Shown in pieces: positions 9,841 to 23,613 of a stretch of DNA of 64,000 nucleotides. The DNA is taken from the NCBI GenBank assembly GCA_946807835.1, contig OX327690.1, forward strand, positions 16,526,501 to 16,590,500. The letters are read 5' to 3'. The DNA comes from Ailanthus altissimus (taxonomy: Eukaryota; Streptophyta; Magnoliopsida; Sapindales; Simaroubaceae). The translations under genes were made by a program, and so were the position numbers. Every line of letters starts with the position of its first letter. The stretch's first letter is position 1. A model generated the notes under the pieces. That model had not been told where the DNA came from. It ran no database searches and saw only the letters and a program-made list of their open reading frames with translations.

Positions 9841-12800
9841 CTGAAATGTAAAAATTGGCTTGAAAAGAAAGGTACACCCTTCATTTATTTATGTCATAAA
9901 TCTCATTTTATTAAAGCTCCTAATAATACATGGTGGGTTGATTTTGATACTTCAATTCACTTTGCTAATATTATGTAGGGTTTCTTGGACTTAAGAAAAT
10001 CATTAACAAATAAGTAATGCATCTATTCAAGAAATAGGATGAGCTCAAAGGTTGAAGGTGTAAGAACATTTGGATTAGTTCTAAATTTTGGTTTTTATTT
10101 ATATCAAAGAGCACTTTTTTTTTATCTTCCATCACTTTCTAAAAATTTAGTTTCTGTTGCAAGACTAGTACCTTTGAGTTTTAAATTTGCATTTGAAGAT
10201 TCAAACTTCATTTTATTTAAAAATGACACTATTGTGGGCAATGGTTTTCTAGTTGATGGTTTATTTAAGTTTGATTTGGATCCCACATATGAAAGCAACC
10301 TATCAATAATGCAAAATGCAAATATTGGCACTAAATGTAGATTATTAATGAGTATTCTTCTAAATTATAGCATAGGAGATTAAGACATATATATTTTGAG
10401 TGAATTAAAAGATTAACAAATGAAGGAATTTTGCAAACTCTTGATTTTACTACATTTAAAACTGGTATAGTTTGCATCAAGGGTAAGTAAGGTAACAAGA
10501 ATTCTATGGGTATGAAGAGAAGTACTAAAACACTTGAGATCATACGTACAGACATTAGTGGACCATATTCTCTTTCTCTGAATGGTTAAATATATTTTAT
10601 AACCTTTACAGATGACAATACAATGTATATATATCTCTGTCTCATAAATAATAAGAATAAGGCACTAGACACCTTTAAGATTTATAAAGCAGAAATAGAG
10701 AAATAAAGGGAACAAAAAATTAAAATCATTAGATTAGATAGAGGTGGAGAATATTATGGAAGGTTCACTTTAAAGGGTCACATATCAGGTACATTTGCTA
10801 AGTTTCTCCAAGAAGAAGGCATTATTGCATAATATACAGTACCAGAAACACCACAACAAAATGGTATTGCCAAAAGGAGAAACCGAACCTTAATAGACAT
10901 AATAAGAAGCATAGTCAGCAATTCAAGTCTTTCCAAAGGTTTATAGAATAAAGCTTTAAAGATCATTGTGTATTTTTTAAATAGGGTTCCATCTAAAGTA
11001 GTTACTAGAACATTGATGAACACTTGTAATTACATATTTAATTATTTTATATTACTAGTATCTTTAACCCCCCTAACTTAAGTATATTAACAATATTGTA
11101 CCTAATTAACTTTTAACTATTTTATGGTAGGTTCGGTAAAATAGGCATAACTTTCTACCTAGGAATTCAATTGGAGTGATTCTTGATCCTGTGAAGAGCT
11201 GACTCAATAAGATAACATATTGTATTTCACAATGAATTTAAAATTCGAGCGTTTAGAGGGTGAAAATAGCTTAAAACAAAACTGATCTTTAATACAAGCC
11301 CAATTCGAACAGTCATCAGTATTTGACCCATAACTATAGAAATATATATCTAATACATATGAGACAACTCAATTTAGAAATATAAGATACTTATCTACAA
11401 CATTTATGTTTTGAGTGACAGCTAATTTGGACCACATCAATTTCAAATTAGATAAGCAAGTTGGTGCATTAATGATAATCAATGTACATTATTTGACACC
11501 ATTCTTGACTTTTATCATCCAAGTGGTTCCCTCTTCATTTGTCTCGATTTATCCATATTTTTCTATAAATAGGTAGCATGTTTATGCACAAAACATGTAA
11601 TTAGAGAGCTAGATTTTAGTTCAAAATACTTGTCTTTTGTATTATCTCTTTGTAATATTATTTCTCTTGTTTACTATTGTAAAGTCATGTTATCTCTTCT
11701 TCCATTTCTTTTTTTTTTCTTTAGTTTTACTATGTCCAAGTAATTTTATTTATGCTAAGGTGAAATGGTGAAACTCTTGGCAATGTAATACTTAACCCTT
11801 ATTCATGAATTTAATGTTTTATTCTTAAGTTATGCAAATTTATATGTGATGTATTTATTTTGATTGTAATATTAATATCATTTATTTTAAGTGGTGTATT
11901 TTAATTTATTATTGACAAACTTTATATTTGGCACAATAAATTCTTGAAACTATTTACAAGATTTGGCATATACACCATTTCTTGTAAAGTGAGAGTCTTG
12001 ATTTATTGTAGACAAATATAAAGAATGGCATAATAAATACTTGAACCCATTTATAAGTTTGGTGTATAATAATTGAAAGAAATAAATACTAATTAATATA
12101 TAAATGATGATGAACTTTAATTGTTATATTTTTCAGTTGGAACCTCCTCTGTGTGAGGATTCCAATTGAGTTATAAAAAGAGTTAAATATATTCTTACTT
12201 CATATGCCAAGAGTGGATCCCCCTAACCTTAGTTTTTATTTGAATTGGTTAATTGAATTAATTTTTGCAAACATCTTATACTGCATTAATTATCTTTAAA
12301 GTATTTATACTTTATAATTTTAATTCTACTTCCCTGTGGATCGACCCCGTTCTCACCAGGTTATTTATTACTTCGACAATCTTGTACTTGGGAAGAAACT
12401 CCTATATTCTGAACGTGTCAAACACCTTTTGAATTATGTTATGGATAAAAACCATGTTTGAAACACCTACACATTTGGGGGTATCCATTTGAAGCGAGGA
12501 TTTATAATCCTCAATGAAAGAAATTAGATCCAACAACAATTAGTGATGGTTTTATAGGTTATCCATTAAACTTTAAGTGATACAAATTTTATTGTTCTTC
12601 ACACTATACAAGAATTCTAGATGCTAAAATTATAAAATTTCTAGAGGATCATAAAGTGAGTAGGAGTGAATTTCCTAGAAATGTTGAATTTCATGAAGAA
12701 ATAGAAAATTATGAATCACCTCCTCAATTTAATAATTTCAAACATACACTCAATGAAACTCATGAAGAGCTTACAACTCAAATTTTACTAAATGAAAATG

Positions 12801-13902
12801 AGATGGTAGATTTCAGAAGATCCTAAAAAACGAGGAGACCTGCAATTTCTAGTGATTATATTGTATATTTTCAAGCCTTGAATGGAGAAAACCCTACATT
12901 TTAGTATGATGTTATGAATGAAGAGATGGAATCTATGACTAAAAATCAATTTAAGATCTCATTGAGTTGCTAGTTGGTCAGACAACCATTGGTTATAAAT
13001 GGTTTATAAAATCAAAAGAAATGCAATTGAAAATATCAAACGATAGAAAGCCAGACTTGTAGCTAAAGGTTTTACTCAAAAAGAAGGCATTGATTAATAT
13101 AAAACATTTTCTCTAGTATCTAAAAAAGATGCATTTAGAATCATTATAGCTTTATTGGCTCATTTTGATTTAGAGTTACATAAAATGGATGTAAAAATAA
13201 CATTCTTGAATGAGGATCTTGAGGAAGAAGTATACATGAGTCAGCCTGAAGGATTTAATGAAAATGAAAAAAGTCACCTTGTATGCAAATTAAAGAAATC
13301 TATATATGGGCTGAAACAAGCTTCCCGTCAATGGTATTTGAAGTTTTATAATATTGTTACTTCACATGAATTTGTAAAAACAAATGTTGATCAATGTATA
13401 TATCTTAAGATCAATGGGAACAAATACATTTTTTTAGTCCTATATATAGATGAAATTTTGCTTAAAAGTAGTGACTTAGGGTTGTTATATAACACACAAA
13501 GTTTCTTTGCACAAAAATTTTGAAATGAAAAATGTGGATGAAGCTTTATATGTCATTGGCATAAAAATTCACAGCGATGGATCTAATAGAACATTAGGGT
13601 TATCTAAAAAGTCTTACCTTGAAAAAGTTTTGGAGATATTTAGAATAAAGGATTGCACTTCTATTGTAACACCCATTGTAAAAGGAAATAAGTTCAATTA
13701 GAATCAATATCCACAAAATGACTTAGAATGAGAACAAAAATAGAAAATACATTACGCTTTCGCTGTAGGTAGCCTAATGTGTGCCCAAGTCTGTATTAGA
13801 CCTGACATTATATTTGCAGTTGGTGTACTAGGAAGATATCAAAGTAATCCTAGTATGGAACATTGAAAGGCTACCAAAAGAGTGATAAGGTATTTGTAGG
13901 GG
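9841..13902 (+). pseudogene. Copia-2 pol remnant, first part (protease, integrase, RT)
   Basis: The protease region is near 9925-9975. The integrase core is near 10530-10990, with DRGGEYYG at ~10738 and ETPQQNGIAKRRNRTLIDI near 10850-10900. After the solo LTR at 11014-12420 the integrase tail resumes as PFEL and HLHIWGYPFEARIYNPQ. RT is at 13000-13730: MDVKITFLNEDLEEEVYM, YGLKQASRQWYLKFY, and an active site YIDE where YVDD is expected. The palm end near 13770-13900 (CIRPDIIFAVGVLGRYQSNP) is cut at 13902 by solo LTR X1. Multiple stops are present. Confidence 0.85.
11014..12420 (+). repeat. Solo LTR of the Gypsy-1 family inside Copia-2 integrase
   Basis: This 1407-base sequence is the reverse complement of the Gypsy-1 LTR at 47544-49045. 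It starts TGATGAACACTTG and ends GAACGTGTCA. It is flanked by AACAT (11009-11013) and AACAC (12421-12425), a 5-base target duplication with one change. Removing it restores the Copia-2 integrase frame across VTRT/PFEL. The U5 signature TGTGGATCGACCCCGTTCTC at ~12335 is typical of Athila/Tat-type LTRs. No internal domain remains, so it is a recombination-derived solo LTR. Confidence 0.93.
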
Positions 13903-14521
13903 TGTTTACGATTCCAAACCGTATTAGGTGTGTGCATATGGTTTGTGTTCATCACATAAAAAATCATGTATATATTTATAATTTATGCATCTTATACATA
14001 AACAAATACGTAATGGAAGCTGAAAATCTATTTTTCTAAAGCAATGAACATAATAAATTTTGTTCTATTATAATAATGAACAAAATAAATATTAATCACA
14101 TTAATATTAAAATTGAGAATAATCACGTCGCAAACCTTTGGTACAATTTAAGTTGGAGTACTGCCTGGAATAGACCCATTGGCAATTCTAGAACTCAACA
14201 GGATGAGCTTGAGTCATTAGAATAATAGCCTTATTTTTCACCACTGGTTTTATACTTAAAGTCTTTAGATTAACTCTTAATCTATTTATTCACTACTAAG
14301 TAATCAATGATTTTGTTCTAATTCAACATTTGAACAACAAAATTAATTGATTAATTGCTTATAATATGGCCGGCTAATTGAAGAAAAATAGAAGAAGATG
14401 AAGTACTTTAATTTTTTCTTTGTTTCTAACAATTAGAACAAAAAACCAAAAACTTCTCTTTTCATTCAACATGGCAGGCCATGTTGTTTCAAAAACAAAA
14501 AAAAAAAATCAAAATGAATTC

Positions 14522-14541
14522 ATATATATATATATATATAT
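14522..14541. repeat. (AT)n microsatellite in X1
   Basis: An AT dinucleotide run within the X1 solo LTR, next to an A-rich stretch at 14491-14510. Confidence 0.85.
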
Positions 14542-16164
14542 TTGTTTCATAAAAGTAACTAAATTAGGATTAACCATGAACCATAGTTAGTTTACTTTAT
14601 TATTAATTTAATAATTAATTAACCTAATCTTAGTTAATAATTAACCAAGTTCAAGTTAAATATTATTTAATTATAAAATTATTCTTTTAACCTAATCATA
14701 GGGTTTACTCTTAACCATACTTAGTTTAAATATTTATTTAACTCTTAAATAAATAAATACATAGATTATTTAATAATTAAATAATCAAATATGTGACATT
14801 ATCCTTAAGTTTTTATTTGGTTACCAAGTAAACTCCTTAGTGGTTCCACCATACTATACACTTAAGTATACTTACCCTTAAGTCTTTATTTGGTTACCAA
14901 GTAAACTCCATTGTGAGTTATAATTAAATAACCAAAGGCTCACTATGCACAATATATCATTATTTAACTGGTTAACACTAATTGTCAATTAATTAATGTA
15001 CCTTACACTTAACTATTGACACATACGCATCCCGAGGGTTTATGAAAAGAATATTTGGTTTTGCTAAAATTACTAGATTGAACAATTCAATCCAATATGC
15101 TGCCTCAGTGCACAACGAGTATACTTCATATTGTGGGACTCTCTAGGTCTACGCCTAATTCCTCAAATGAAACTATTCTACGAGTCCATGATCAATGCCC
15201 CACGTACATGTCACATATTATATGAATCAGTGCGTTAGATCATACAAGTTGAGATTATAGCGCACATATATAGTCTTTCCGTCCATTATATCCCAAAAGT
15301 ATGAGGACATAGATCAACACCGATAAGTTCCCATAAGCACATCCATGAACTTATCTCCATATTTATATTTTTGTAAAATAATATCTAAAACTCCTTTTTT
15401 ATATTGTTTAACCCTATGAAAAAAATCTTTTTTGAAGTATATTCTTTTGGCCAAAAGATTTTTTGAAACATCGTTCTTGGAGTATTAAGATATACAATTC
15501 ACTTATATGAGCTGATGGATTCCATATCTATGTACACCAGACTTCATAAAAATCGAACTATACCTAGCAGTTAAACTATGAAAGGTTTTTGACATGCATA
15601 GAACTAAATTACAGTGGATCACTTACAAGCGCACTATAGCGCTCAGTTTAAAGGACCACAAATACTTCTTAACTCGAGAAGATCCTCCATTGACAGCTTT
15701 ATGGGATGTCTATTAGAGGTCCTCATAAGTATGTTAAGTATCCAATCTTGATTGTATACCCGCATGCCTATACGAGTTATAAGCTCATAGTTATCTAAGA
15801 ACAATCATATGTACCCTATAGATATAGGCATACACTGATTTATATAAAAAGGGTTCATAGACAGACTCGTATCGATGAAAATAAATTAGGAACATAGTGT
15901 TTGAGAACATAAATAATGACGTTTCTTAGCACTTGATTACAACTCTTGCAACTATGTCATAACTAATATATCATCAGCTCTTTGTCCAGTTATAGACAAG
16001 GCTCTAACTCTTTAGATTGCACTGGTTATTATAACCTATTAACTCTTTAGTATTTATAATTGTCAATGATGCTAACTCTTAGCGCTGATTTAAACTTCTT
16101 TAGAATAGATCTGAACTCCTTCATATCATACAATGTCTGTAACGTTATAAGCATTGCCCCATAT

Positions 16165-18505
16165 TTCGGGATTTGTGCTTACATGCCATCATTTTTATGT
16201 ATAAATATTTGCTTTTATGTTTATAATATTATCATTTCAATATATCACTAATTATTTTATATATATATATATATGGTAAGATGGTTGTAACATTTTAGAC
16301 ATTATATGATTTGAAAGAGTTCAGATCTGATCTAAAAGAGTTAAAATCAGTGCTAAGAGTTAGAAACACTAGAAGTTATAAATATTAAAAGTTAGCACTG
16401 ATAAGAGTTACCAGGTTATAAGAGTTAGCAAAATCTAAAGAGTTAAAGCCTTGTCTAAAATGGGACAAAGACCTAAGAATATATTAGTAATGAGATAGTT
16501 GCAAAAGAGTTGTAAAGGATACTGAGAAATGTTGTTATGCAAATATGTTCTTAAACTCTATGTTCCTAATCTATCTTCACTGATGCAGGTCTATTAGTGA
16601 AGACCTTAAAATATATAAATTGGTGTATGTCTATATTTAGATAGTCCAGATGGTTAATCTTAGTAGACCATGAGATTAGTGGAATCTCGTATAGAAATAC
16701 AAGTATTTAGTAAGGACTGAATATTGAATAGACTCACAAAGACCTCTAATAGACATCTTATTAAGCCGTTAATAGAGAGTCTTTCGAGTTGAGTAATATT
16801 AGTGGTCCTTAGACCTGAGTGCCACGGTGGACTTGTGAGTGATCCACCATACTTTAGTTCCACACATGTCCAATACCTTTCAGTGTTTGACCATTGGGTG
16901 TCGCTGGGTATGGTCCGATGCTCATGGAGTTCAGTGTATATAGATATGGGATCTATCAGCTTATTTGAGTGAGTAAAATATCCTGAAGCTCTAAGATTGT
17001 ATTTCAGAAAATCTTATAGCCATAAGCAGAAATACCTAAAAAATAGTTTTATCTTAGGTATAAATAATATCGTAAAAGTGTTTACGGATATTATTTGTTG
17101 AGATACAAATCTAGAGATAAGTTTATGGTTGATCATAAGGAGACTTGAAGATGTTGATCTATATCTCAGCTCTTCTAGGATATCAATGATGGAATGATTA
17201 TACAAATATGTTATAACCTCAACTTGTATGGTCTAATGTGCCATTTTGTAATATCCAGAACATGTGTGTGGGACATTGTTCACGGACGTATGAACTAGTT
17301 CTATATGACAAACTGGGCATGGACCTAGAGAGTCTCACAATATGAAGTGTACTCGTTGTGCATCGGGGCAGCGTATTGGATTGAACAGTTTAGTCCAAGA
17401 AATTCCAGCAAAGTAATAATATGTTTCATGGTTCCTTATGATAAAAACTTGTCAATACTTATATATAAAATATATTATTAGTTGGTAAGAGTCGTTAACT
17501 AAATAAGAAATTGACAAATGGCACAATCTTGCTTTATGAATGATTTACCATGTATTCACCTATTTACCTTGCTTGGTAAATACTAATAAGGTAAATGTCT
17601 TTATTCAAAAATAGTTTTAAATTATTAATAATCTATTTATTAATGAATTATTATTATTAATTAGAATAAGTGGCAACACCATTTTGTAATGGAGTAAGCA
17701 CTTGTTATTAATAATATGAATTGTTGGCCACTTTGAAATAGTTAAGTGGTGTAGTTAAGAAGTGGTGTAACCACTTAATATTGTTTATTTATCATTCACT
17801 CTTTAACAATTGATTCATACGGATGAATCAATTTGTTGGATGCATTTACTTGTTTTATTATTGAAGCAAATGGCAAACAAAGGAGAGTGGTGGTAGAGCA
17901 CTAAGAGAAGCCATCATTTTACACTAAACTAAATTGAAGAGTTCAATTTGAAGATGAGAGAGTATAGAATTCGTGCAAGGGAAAGGGGAGAGAGTTGAGA
18001 GAATTTGTTAAGTGTTTTTCAAAGAGTTGAAAGAATTTGAAAATGTCTTACCAAAGGGTTGTGTAGGAAAAAATACAAAACACACTTAATTCTTATTTTC
18101 TCTTGTAAGAAATAAAAACATAAGAATGAATATTGTCTTAAGAGTTAAAACACAAATTGTTGAAATTTGTGACTACTGTTCTAGCTTCACAATCCCTCCC
18201 GTTTCAGTTGTGAACTAGAATTGTGCAATAAGATACTTCTAGGTGAGCTCAACAAATTGAAGGTTAGAGTTCTTGAAGAATTGGAAAGCTACCTTTAAAA
18301 CCGAGTAGCTTATTTACTTACAATTCATTTTATATCATACACATGAAAATATATATAAGATATATATGTGCTTGAATGAACATACATGAAAATATATGCT
18401 TGAGAATGCAATATAGTGTATAACATGTATGAATACTTTCGCTGCGTATTTATAATTGTTTTTAAAATTATACATACCTCTACACATCACACACTAAATA
18501 TAGCA
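16165..18505 (+). repeat. Copia-3 5' LTR
   Basis: It begins TTCGGGATTTGTGCTTACA (the family opening TGTTGGGATTTGTGCTTAC, with the TG lost) and ends ACACTAAATATAGCA just before the primer site. It aligns along its length with the 3' LTR at 23614-25945, differing by scattered substitutions and small indels. An antisense open frame (16660-16863) is preserved in the other copies. Confidence 0.9.
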
Positions 18506-18507
18506 AG

Positions 18508-18518
18508 TGGTATCAGAG
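18508..18518 (+). other. Copia-3 primer binding site (tRNA-iMet)
   Basis: TGGTATCAGAG follows the LTR by two bases and differs from the canonical site only at its last base. Confidence 0.9.
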
Positions 18519-19671
18519 TATAATGATTTGGTGTATGATGTTTGATGTTGTTGAATTTTTAATATGTTGATGTTGTATTGTTGAACAACATGATGATGTT
18601 CGATTTGGAGCATGTTGATGTTTAAAATTGAACATGATGTTAATTTTATGTATTCTTGAACATATTAATGTTTAGAATTGATCATATGATGTTTGAATAT
18701 GATAAATATGAGAAAAATTGGGTGTCAGAACAATAAAATGTTATTTTTCAGACAATGGGTACGGTGACAGTGTCCAGCACCGCAGTGCCAGGTGCTGGGT
18801 GCCGCAACGCCCAACCCATCTTCATTGGACGCCACGGCGTTCGGCATTGTTACAGAATTTTTTATTTTTATTTAAGATATCATGTTTTTATTTATTTTGT
18901 TATTGCAATATGCTTCTATATTTGTCATAACATAATATGATCATTTATATACGCTAATAATCACAATGGGAGCCCTATTGGTAGGGGTCAGTTGTGATTG
19001 CATAAAATTTAAATGAATGATCAATATTAATCATTTTTATGAAATGAGTATGTGTTTAATAAATCTTTCTTGATCAGATTGAAATATATTTTATTATAAG
19101 ATCATGTTAAATATGGTCCGTCTTGTTAATTCGGTATTAGACAAGTCACTTCAATTTTTTCCAAGATCGGTAAAGTGTGAGGGATTGATCGGTGTGACTT
19201 GAGCTATGCCGGTTAAAAATTAAATGAGGCAAATATATGCTAAAGTATTACCCTAGATCACTAAAGTGTACAGGTAATATTAATAACATATATTTGATGA
19301 TTGATAAGTAAATCTAGAATACATTTATCCTAGATCGCTAAAGTGTGTGGATAAGATGTATTTTAGGATCAATAGTAAGAGTTGCATGAGATGCAATTGA
19401 TAAGAGTTGTCTACCTTTTAGGTTTACTAAGGCCTAGATTGCTAAAGTGTGCGGCCGAAGTAAATACCAATGGGATCCACTTTTCACTATATAGTTTAAA
19501 GAATTTTTTATTTATCATTTTTTTGTTTGAGAGATTAAAGAGATTTTATAAAATAGTGAGAAGACATTTTTAGATTAAAAATATATAACCGCTATACCCA
19601 TGATCTAAACGTTATTTATTAGTGATTGAAATATTTTGCTAACATTTTTTCTTTTGTCTTGTGAAGATCAA
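18519..19671 (+). other. Copia-3 leader with GC-rich stem region
   Basis: This 1.15-kb untranslated leader begins with loosely repeated GATGTT/GAACAT stretches (18530-18715). It holds a GC-rich, self-complementary segment at 18771-18845 (CAGTGCCAGGTGCTGGGTGC and CGCCACGGCGTTCGG) that stands out in AT-rich surroundings. Four copies of a GCTAAAGTGTG motif follow and are listed separately. No credible coding frame. Confidence 0.7.
19163..19454 (+). repeat. Four spaced copies of a 20-base motif in the Copia-3 leader
   Basis: The motif resembles TAGATCGCTAAAGTGTGNGG. It occurs at 19163-19182, 19254-19274, 19331-19350 and 19435-19454, roughly 75 to 105 bases apart, and lies upstream of gag. Sequence between the copies is less conserved. 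This looks like an old tandem repeat in which only the core stayed recognisable, or a conserved RNA element. Confidence 0.75.
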
Positions 19672-20520
19672 ATGGCTTCAAGCAACCCTCTAGTTCGTAT
19701 CCTTGATACGCACTAACTAAAAGGTGCAAAAAATTATATTGACTGACTTTTGAATCTCAGAATAGTTCTGAATTTTGATAAGTTTGGATCTGTAATACAT
19801 CAGCGCCTGCCCCAAGCCATTTCTGATTATGCTTTTCCGAAGGAAAAGAAGACATATAAAAAATGGTTGGATGACAATTTGAAAGTCAAATCGTACATCC
19901 TCGGCTCAATGTCTATAGAGCTCCAAATGGAACATGTCCACATGGACAGTGCTAGGAGTATCATGCTCCACCTAAAAGAGTTATTTGGTGATAAACCTCA
20001 ATTTAAAATATATAAGGTTGCCAAATCTCTCTTTCAAGCTAAACTTCCTGAGGACAGTCCAGTAAGTCCTCATGTCCTCAAGATGATATCACATATTGAG
20101 AGGTTAGAAACTATGGATCTCTTACTAAGCAATGCATTAGGGAACAGTTTAATTCTCCAATCACTTCCAGGGTCATTTGCACAGTTTATTATAAACTACA
20201 ATATGTAAGGATTGACTTCTACCTATGCTGATCTGCATAATATGCTAAAAATAGCTCAAAAGGAAATGAACAAAGAGGGCACGGTCCTTTATGTTCAGGG
20301 TACTTCATCATCTACCTGGAAGACTTCTAAGAAGTCCAAAGGGAAGAATAAACGAAAAGTAATGTATGCATTCAAAATGGGTCCTCGAAAGCAACACATG
20401 TCTAAGCCCCAACATAAGAACAAAGCAAAAGAAAAATGTTTCCATTACAGCGAAGATGGGCATTGAAAGCGGAACTGTCTAAAATACCTTTCTATGATTA
20501 AGAAGACACCATCAAGTATG
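19672..20520 (+). pseudogene. Copia-3 gag remnant
   Basis: Start at ATG 19672 (MASSNPLVRILDTH). The gag core follows through LRIVLNFDKFGSVIHQRLPQ, LKELFGDKPQFKIYKVAKSL and LILQSLPGSFAQFIINYNM. A lysine-rich linker and a zinc knuckle near 20435-20480 read CFHYSEDGH, stop, KRNC. So the second knuckle cysteine is tyrosine and the usual Trp after His is a stop. Premature stops at ~19715, 19745 and 20207 break the frame. Length and domain order are normal for Copia. Confidence 0.87.
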
Positions 20521-23500
20521 CACTTATCTTTATTGACATTTCTTTAGCATTTAATGCTAGTATTGGTTGGGTATTTGATACTGCTTGTCTTTTTCGCATC
20601 TACAATGTGTTGCAGGGTCTGAAGGAAGTTAGAAAGTTACAACTTAAAGAAGTACAGCTTCGTGTTGGAAATGGAGATTTCTTGCATGTCAAGGCTATTG
20701 GATGTTTTAATTTACTATTTTCATGTAATAAAATTGTTGTATTGAATAATTGTTATTATGTGCTAAACATTATCCGAAAAATTATTTCAATTCCTATATT
20801 GGACAGTGAAGAATATCATATGTATGTTTAGAACCGTTCTTTATATTTGTATTATTTGGATAATATTTTGATAGCTGAATGTCAGTTGATTAAGGGGCAT
20901 TATATATTAGATACAACATAAAATTTCATGAATGTATAGATGAATGCTAATAATAACGCAAGAACTTTAAATGATACAGAATTATGGCATATAAGATTAG
21001 GTCATATAAGGGTAAGACACCTAACTTATCTGGTCAATGATGGTCAGATACCCGATTTGACCATAGAATCTTATCCAGTTTTTAAATCTTGTATTCAAGG
21101 AAAAATGACCAAAGCTCTATTTATTGGGGTTGGACACCGTGCCACTAATTATTGGAACTTATACATAGTGATGTATGTAGTCTAATGAATCATACTGCAA
21201 TGGGTGATTTTCGATACTTTGTTATCTTTATCAATGATTTATCACGATTTGGATATGTGTTCCTTATCAAACACAAATCAGAAACTTTTGAAAAGTTCAA
21301 AGATTTTCGAATTGAAGTAGAGAAATAAATCGGAATGTATAACAAATGCCTTTGATCAGATCGAGATGGTGAATACATGAGTAGTGAATTTTTGGATTAT
21401 TTAAAGGAGAATGGGATTCTCGCACAGTATAGTCCTCCAGGTACTCCACAACACAATAGTGTTTCAGAGAGGATGAATCAGACTTTATTGGATATGGTCC
21501 GATTGATAATGAGCTTTACCGATCTCTCAGAATATCTGTGAGGCTATGCTCTAGAAATCGCTGCTCATATATTGAACAGAGTTTCATCAAAAGCCGTTCC
21601 ATCCACTCTACATGAGATATGGATTAGAAGGAAACCAAGTCTTAAATATGTTAAGATTTAGGGTTGTTCTGCTTACGTAAAAGTTACGTAGCAGGATAAA
21701 CTTGTACCTAAAGGATACAAGTACGGTTCATTGGATATCTCAAGAATTCAATAGGATACCAATTCTATGATCTAGAAGAATGAAACGCGTTTGTTTGTCG
21801 TTATACCATTTTCTAGAGAAAGAATTTCTTATGAATCGTGGAGATTGTAGAAAGATTGAAATAGATGAAGTCAATCAGGATTTAAATGAACTAATAATAG
21901 AATATTAAGCTCAATTGAGTGGAATACCTTTGACACAACCTCTACGTAGGTCGAAAAGGATATCAAGGTCACATAAAAGGTATGGTTCAATACCCAAATA
22001 TGCTCTTGATGTTTTCTTAATTTAAGAAAAAGATCCTTTAACCTACAAAGAGGCATTGTTAGACATCGATTCGGAAAAATAGCAAGAGGTCATGAAATCT
22101 GAAATTGACTCAATGCATCATAATCAAGTCTGAGACTTGGTTGAGCTTCCTGAAGAAATTGTTCCTATCGGATGTAAATGGATTTACAACTAGAAGTGAG
22201 GGCTTGATGGAAAAGTAGAAACTTTTAAAGCTCGTCTGGTTGCGAAAGGTTATACCTAACGATCTAGGATCGATTATGAGGAAATCTTCTCACCAGTAAC
22301 AATGCTTAAGTCAACTTGAATTTTATTGGCAATTGCTGCATATTATGACTATGAAATTTGGTAAATGGATGTAAAAACGGCGTTCTTAAATAGATATCTT
22401 GAAGAAGAAATCTATATGGAACAACCTGAAGGTTTTATATTCAGCCAAACTTCTGGTCTAGTATGTAAACTGAAGATGTCTTTCTATGGACTTAAGCAAG
22501 CTTTCCGAAGCTGGAATCTTCATTTTGATGAGGTAATCAAAGGATCTGGTTTTATTAAGAATGAAGAGAAATCATATGTGTACAAAAAGAGCAGTGGGAG
22601 CATGATAGTCTTCTTGGTTTTATATGTGGATAACATACTCATTATCAGAAACAATATTGGTATGTTGCAATCAGTCAAAAGTTACCTAAATAAAACTTTC
22701 TCCATGAATGATTTGGGAGAGGTTTCCTATATACTAGGTATAAAGCTTTATAGAGATAGAGCTAGGAGGCTTATAGGACTCTCTCAATCATTGTACATAG
22801 ATAATGTCTTAGAAATGTATAATTTCAATGACTGTAAGATAGTTAAAATACCTTTTAAACATGTCGTTCATCTTTCGAGGATGATGTATCCTCAGAGTGA
22901 AGATGAAAAGGTTAGAATGTCTAACATACCTTTTGCATCAGCTGTAGAAAGCTTGATGTATGTCATGATGTGTACGAGATTTGATATCAGTATGGTTGTA
23001 AGTATTACAAGTTGTTATCAGTCTGATCCAGGCAAAGGCCATTGGATGGCTGTGAAACATGTCCTAAAATATCTTAAGGGTACTAAGGACAAGTTTTTGA
23101 TATATGGAGAAAATGACTTACAAGTGAAAGGATACACAGATTCAGACTTTCAGCCTGATAGAAAGTCTACATCTGGATATGTATTCATTTTCAATGGTGC
23201 TACAATTAGTTGGAAGAGTAACAAACAGTCATCAACATCTAATTCTACAATCGAGGCAGAATATATTGCAGCATCAGAAGCAGCAAAAGAAACGGTTTGA
23301 ATACGCAAATTTATCGTTGAACTTAGAATAGTTCCAAGTTCAATGGATCCTATACCATTGTTCTGCGACAACAACGGAGCCATTGCACAAGCAAAAGAGC
23401 CAAGAGCACACCAAAAGTCTAAGCATGTAGAAAGAAAATACCATGTCATTTGAGAAATCTTGGCTAGAGGAGATGTAATAGTTCGCAGAGTAGACTCCAT

Positions 23501-23600
23501 GAATAATGTAGCGAACCCATTTACTAAAGCCTTAACTCCAAAAATATTTAAACGACATGTGGAGTCAATGGGCATTAGATACCATCGTGAATGGCACTAA
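20521..23600 (+). pseudogene. Copia-3 pol remnant (protease, integrase, RT, RNase H)
   Basis: The GAG-pre-integrase region is at 20940-21185 (ELWHIRLGHIRVRHLTYLV). The integrase core runs to ~21660 (FVIFINDLSRFGYVFLIKHK, SDRDGEYMS with a change in the first position, GTPQHNSVSERMNQTLLDMV). RT at 22365-22900 contains MDVKTAFLNRYLEEEIYM and YGLKQAFRSW, with the active site YVDN instead of YVDD. RNase H at 23110-23600 contains YTDSDFQPDRKSTSGYVFI, the catalytic EAEYIAAS segment and FCDNNGAIAQAKEPRAHQKS, ending at a stop in 23598-23600. The 311-codon stretch 22365-23300 is open, but many stops elsewhere make the polyprotein dead. Confidence 0.9.
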
Positions 23601-23612
23601 AGTAAGTGAGAG
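23601..23612 (+). other. Copia-3 polypurine tract
   Basis: AGTAAGTGAGAG directly follows the pol stop and directly precedes the 3' LTR, the usual Copia arrangement for plus-strand priming. Confidence 0.8.
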
Positions 23613-23613
23613 T

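Noticed and set aside
18508..18518. tRNA gene fragment (similar at 7833-7844 and 4116-4127)
   Set aside because: These match only the 3' end of initiator tRNA and sit next to LTR ends, so they are primer binding sites; no cloverleaf surrounds them.
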